A stretch of DNA of 8,288 nucleotides, from positions 1-8,288 of the forward strand of contig WLFX01000034.1 in NCBI GenBank assembly GCA_009703545.1, given 5' to 3'. Shown here piece by piece: positions 6,163-8,288 of the stretch; the first letter of the stretch is position 1; each line of letters begins with the position of its first letter. This DNA is from Actinomycetota bacterium. Its GTDB lineage: Bacteria; Actinomycetota; Actinomycetes; Actinomycetales; Microbacteriaceae. Both the position numbers and the translations under genes were made by a program. The notes under the pieces were generated by a model. The model had not been told where the DNA came from. It was given only the letters and a program-made list of their open reading frames with translations, and did not search any database.

Positions 6163-6181
6163 AATGATACTACTAATCATT
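6163..6181. promoter_or_regulatory. Candidate HicB operator
   Basis: AATGAT-N7-ATCATT is a perfect 6-bp inverted repeat in the AT-rich patch 18 nt upstream of the hicA start. It overlaps a candidate hicA -10 box. HicB proteins with a DNA-binding C-terminus bind inverted repeats in their own promoter, so this is a reasonable autoregulatory site. AT-rich palindromes also arise by chance. Confidence 0.4.
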
Positions 6182-6190
6182 TGTTGTGAA
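6164..6190 (-). promoter_or_regulatory. Candidate hicA-hicB promoter
   Basis: On the minus strand TTCACA (6190-6185, 5 of 6 to TTGACA) and TATCAT (6169-6164, 5 of 6 to TATAAT) are spaced by 15 nt, slightly short. Transcription would begin near 6157 with a 12-nt leader lacking a Shine-Dalgarno. An alternative -10, TATTGT (6157-6152), ends 6 nt before the GTG and would make a leaderless transcript. The sequence does not decide between them. Confidence 0.38.
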
Positions 6191-6197
6191 CAGTCCC

Positions 6198-6281
6198 ATG
6201 AGAGGAGGTGCGGGTTTTGCGTCGGTGGTGGTCTGTATCCTTAGCGACCTTCCGCAAACCCCGGAATTGGACGGAGAGTAA
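6198..6281 (+). other. Possible 27-codon leader frame and orphan Shine-Dalgarno
   Basis: An ATG at 6198 opens 27 codons ending in TAA at 6279-6281, directly abutting the ATG of the next gene in the same frame. Inside it lies AGGAGGTG (6203-6210), the strongest Shine-Dalgarno-like sequence in the window, yet it is over 70 nt from the annotated start. A TTG at 6217 is at the right distance from it and would open 42 codons in another frame (to 6345), rich in Arg, Lys and Trp. Neither product is recognised. Otherwise 6146-6281 holds only the hicA control signals. A TATCCT box at 6236-6241 could be a -10 for the downstream gene. Confidence 0.25.
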
Positions 6282-6545
6282 ATGGAAATCACAATGGACG
6301 ATGCGGTCTCGCAATTCATCAAAGCGAAATACGGCGAGTCAATGATGACCACCGGATGGATGCTGGTCGTCTCGACCGCCGAGGGTGCCCTCAAGGGTGC
6401 GCCGAACGGCTTTGTCATAATTCACAATGAGGGACTTCCGCAGCACACTCAGTTGGGGTTGTTGCAATCGGGTGTCAATTCCGTGACACAGGATCAGATG
6501 TTCGAATCACTCGGGCGCTCGAGGCCAAAACCTCCTCCGTTCTAA
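6282..6545 (+). CDS. Small uncharacterised protein, 87 residues
   Basis: I do not recognise this family. The predicted soluble protein of 87 residues opens with an acidic helix (MEITMDDAVSQFIKAKYGES) and continues with a hydrophobic strand-like WMLVVSTAE (26-34) and FVIIHNEGLP (44-53). It ends in a basic, proline-rich tail RSRPKPPPF. No signal peptide, membrane helix or cysteine is seen. It is believed real because GGAGAG sits 6 nt before the ATG at 6282, codon third positions look coding, and the stop falls 3 nt short of the convergent helicase stop, as at the other tight junctions here. An in-frame TAA directly before the ATG rules out a longer form. It is divergent from hicA, but nothing ties it to the toxin system. 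It could also be a lineage-specific orphan. Confidence 0.68.
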   Translation: MEITMDDAVSQFIKAKYGESMMTTGWMLVVSTAEGALKGAPNGFVIIHNEGLPQHTQLGLLQSGVNSVTQDQMFESLGRSRPKPPPF

Positions 6546-6548
6546 ACG

Positions 6549-7847
6549 CTATTCGAGGAAGTCGTTGTCCTTGGCAGTGCGCATGAAGTCGACGACACGA
6601 CGGTCGACCTGAATGTCGGTGGGCTGCAGGGTTCGTGACAAGAAGACCCCTTCGAGCGTTCGGATACGCGAGAACGCAACATAGGCCTGACCGTTGGCGA
6701 ACGCGCCGCGACCAAAATCAAGGACAGCGGAGTCGAGCGTCTGGCCTTGCGATTTGTGGATTGTGACCGCCCACGCCAAACGCAGCGGGTATTGCGCAAA
6801 AGTCGCCATCACGTCGGCCTCAACACTGTTTGCTTCGGGGTCGTAGGTGTACTGGATTTTTTCCCACTGAACCGGCTGGACTTCGACAGAGTTGCTGGGG
6901 TCGGTATCGAGAGCGACGTGCACAGCTCCGTCGACCTTGACGACGGTGCCGACAGAGCCATTCACCCAGCGGTTTCCGTCGGCGATGGAGTCGTTTCGCA
7001 AGAACATGACCCGGGCGCCGGGCTTGAGTTCGAGTTCTTCTTCGGCAGGCAATTGACCACCGAAATCACCGTCGATGATGGCGCGCGCTACCTTGACCTT
7101 CCCCGGCAATTCCTTGAGGGCCTTTGCATTGATGCTGTTCGCGCTGACGTTGGTGGTTGCGAGAGTCACAGTTCCCTCGGGGATTGGCCGGCGAGCGCCG
7201 ATGTCGTTGAGGACTGCGCCATCGGTTGTCGTCATTTGACCATTGCGCATTCGATCGAGAATGTCGCGAAATTCCGCTTCGTCCTGGCGTTTGACGTCGG
7301 TCAATTCGACAACGCGAGGTTGCGCCTCTCCCCACACCTTCGAATCGAAGAACCAGGGGGAACGATAGTTGTCCATGAGGTATTGCTTTTCCGGACCATC
7401 CTTGAGCACTGGCGGAAGTTGATACGGGTCACCAAACATCACGACCTGCACACCGCCGAAGGGCTCGTTCTTTCGACCTCGGGTCGCTCGGAGCCGACGG
7501 TCCAGGCCGTCGAGCAGATCGCAGCGGACCATAGAAATCTCGTCGATGACGACGGTGTCGATTCTGCGCAACAAGACCCTGGCATCGTCGGACAACGGGT
7601 AGAACTTGGTGCGATCGGTCACCAGCCCGATGGGTAATCGGAACAGCGAGTGAATGGTTTGACCGCCGACGGTGAGGGCCGCGACGCCCGTGGGGGCACC
7701 GATGACGAGCGATTTCGATGTTTGCTCGACAAATTCCTGTAACAACGTCGATTTGCCGGTGCCGGCTCGCCCCGTGACGAAAACATGTTCGCGAGTGCCC
7801 TCAATGATGTCCATCACGCGCGCTTGTTCGGGCGTGAGTTCAAACAC
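6549..7847 (-). CDS. PIF1-like SF1B DNA helicase
   Basis: ATP-driven 5'-to-3' helicase of the PIF1/RecD branch, 432 residues, close to a bare helicase core. Motifs run in order: Walker A VTGRAGTGKST (24-34), Ia APTGVAAL (51-58), Walker B VVIDEISMV (99-107), motif III MFGDPYQLPPV (137-147), motif V VTIHKSQGQTLD (361-372) and motif VI AYVAFSRIRTLEGV (388-401). The Q-like N-terminus LTPEQARVMD is also present. Family members unwind structured DNA, G-quadruplexes or R-loops and help replication forks; the specific role here is unknown. The start is GTG at 7847 with GAAAGG 7 nt upstream; the N-terminus then begins right at the Q motif. It follows the ctaG-type gene by 90 nt on the same strand and converges on the 87-residue gene with a 3-nt gap. 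No large C-terminal extension is visible. Confidence 0.92.
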   Translation of the reverse strand: MFELTPEQARVMDIIEGTREHVFVTGRAGTGKSTLLQEFVEQTSKSLVIGAPTGVAALTVGGQTIHSLFRLPIGLVTDRTKFYPLSDDARVLLRRIDTVVIDEISMVRCDLLDGLDRRLRATRGRKNEPFGGVQVVMFGDPYQLPPVLKDGPEKQYLMDNYRSPWFFDSKVWGEAQPRVVELTDVKRQDEAEFRDILDRMRNGQMTTTDGAVLNDIGARRPIPEGTVTLATTNVSANSINAKALKELPGKVKVARAIIDGDFGGQLPAEEELELKPGARVMFLRNDSIADGNRWVNGSVGTVVKVDGAVHVALDTDPSNSVEVQPVQWEKIQYTYDPEANSVEADVMATFAQYPLRLAWAVTIHKSQGQTLDSAVLDFGRGAFANGQAYVAFSRIRTLEGVFLSRTLQPTDIQVDRRVVDFMRTAKDNDFLE

Positions 7848-7872
7848 AATTGCGCCTTTCGTCGGATTCTCC

Positions 7873-7878
7873 AGAGTA
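7873..7878 (-). promoter_or_regulatory. Candidate -10 box of the helicase gene
   Basis: TACTCT on the minus strand fits TANNNT. Transcription would start near 7866, leaving about 19 nt of leader that includes the GAAAGG ribosome site. No good -35 is seen; a GC-rich inverted repeat lies directly upstream. Confidence 0.28.
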
Positions 7879-7909
7879 CCCGCCTACCCTTTCGCAGCGC
7901 GGAGGCGGG
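7879..7909 (-). terminator. GC-rich stem between ctaG and helicase genes
   Basis: CCCGCCT (7879-7885) and AGGCGGG (7903-7909) are perfect 7-bp arms around a 17-nt loop. It lies 29 nt beyond the ctaG stop, a fitting place for a terminator, but no U-run follows on the minus strand, so it would be a non-canonical one. Directly abutting the helicase -10 box, it could instead be an operator. Confidence 0.35.
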
Positions 7910-7937
7910 GCGGAGTTGGTGACAAATCCGCGACAAT

Positions 7938-8288
7938 TCACCTGGTGGTCGGCCGACGTTTCTCGAGTTTCTCAAGCATCGCGTTGTATCCCTCGAGTTC
8001 AGCGTCATGGTCGCGGACCGCTTGGCGGTCTGATCGCTTTGAGTCACGTTCGTCAGATCGAATCCACGAACGCACGACAAGTGCCGAAAGGATGAGTGTC
8101 GGCAACTCGCCGATTCCCCACGCGATTGCGCCACCCACCTGTTGGTCAACGAGCGGGGAGTCGCCCCACGTTCGTCCCATCGCGCCAAACCATTCAGGCA
8201 ACAACAACGAGGTCCCAGTCATCAACGACAGCCCAAAGAAGGCGTGAAAGCCCATCGTGCCCATCAGGAGAATCATGCGGACGGGGTA
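7938..8288 (-). CDS. Cytochrome c oxidase assembly protein CtaG-type, C-terminal part, runs off right edge
   Basis: Reading is open from the right edge to a TGA at 7938; the 117 residues seen are a C-terminus, and the ATG at 8276 is internal. The visible part has two membrane helices: YPVRMILLMGTMGFHAFFGL onward (1-28) and a second around GAIAWGIGELPTLILSALVV (52-71). The P-x-R plus FHAFFG block and the D-Q-Q-x-GG-x(3)-W-x-x-GE-x-P motif fit the CtaG (caa3 oxidase assembly) family, which helps insert copper into oxidase. A charged cytoplasmic tail of about 40 residues (RSDERDSKRSDRQ, then DAELEGYNAMLEKLEKR) follows, as in the actinobacterial CopD-CtaG fusions. Whether a CopD half exists cannot be seen. 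The gene lies upstream of the helicase on the same strand. Confidence 0.82.
   Translation of the reverse strand, partial: YPVRMILLMGTMGFHAFFGLSLMTGTSLLLPEWFGAMGRTWGDSPLVDQQVGGAIAWGIGELPTLILSALVVRSWIRSDERDSKRSDRQAVRDHDAELEGYNAMLEKLEKRRPTTR

Noticed and set aside
6747..7637. Open frame of 296 codons on the plus strand opposite the helicase
   Set aside because: It is antisense to a helicase with all motifs in order; the length follows from the codon bias of the real gene, with no ribosome site or known domain.
7938..8276. Complete 112-codon gene starting at ATG 8276
   Set aside because: The frame stays open to the window edge and the preceding residues (Y-P-V-R) match the CtaG family, so this ATG is internal and the gene is partial.
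1..8288. tRNA, rRNA, insertion sequence, CRISPR array, prophage or replication origin
   Set aside because: No cloverleaf, repeated spacer pattern, transposase, terminal repeats or DnaA-box cluster was seen on either strand.

Overview
The window looks like part of the compact, moderately GC-rich chromosome of an actinobacterium. It probably comes from an aquatic, pigmented member of the Microbacteriaceae, but no rRNA or other decisive marker is present, so the family is an inference. The evidence is HspR-type HAIR operators in front of dnaK, a partial CtaG whose tail resembles the actinobacterial CopD-CtaG type, an actinobacterial-style crtI/crtB pair, and several genes with a -10-like box placed so that transcription would start at or next to the start codon (leaderless).

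Layout from left to right. (1) The 5' end of dnaK lies on the minus strand and runs off the left edge. Its 223-nt upstream region holds one good and one degenerate HAIR site and is shared with a divergent gene. (2) A 12-helix UMF1/Atg22-like major facilitator transporter lies on the plus strand. (3) The two-gene operon crtB-crtI (phytoene synthase, phytoene desaturase) lies on the minus strand, with idi (type I isopentenyl-diphosphate isomerase) divergent from it across 62 nt. (4) dcd (dCTP deaminase) is on the minus strand and overlaps the end of idi. (5) A HicA/HicB toxin-antitoxin module is on the minus strand just upstream of dcd. It sits in an AT-richer patch with nested inverted repeats around the hicA start. 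(6) A short unrecognised gene of 87 codons is on the plus strand. (7) A PIF1-like SF1B helicase is on the minus strand. (8) The C-terminal part of a CtaG-type cytochrome oxidase assembly protein is on the minus strand and runs off the right edge.

How the genes work together. Idi balances IPP and DMAPP for prenyl-diphosphate synthesis, CrtB condenses two GGPP into phytoene, and CrtI desaturates it, probably to lycopene. GGPP synthase and the genes for later steps (cyclisation, elongation or C50 formation) are not here, so the pathway is split across the genome or lacks those steps. The idi/crtB control region carries a 16-bp inverted repeat overlapping both putative -10 boxes. The transporter promoter resembles the idi promoter, which suggests but does not prove shared control.

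The region is tightly packed. Three successive convergent gene pairs meet with gaps of 0, -4 and +3 nt, leaving no space for intergenic terminators. I found no tRNA, rRNA, insertion sequence, CRISPR array or origin. The only stretches without a gene are short: 317-539, 4369-4430, 6146-6281 and 7848-7937. The least conventional signals are the mutually exclusive stem arms around the hicA start and the palindromic control site between idi and crtB.
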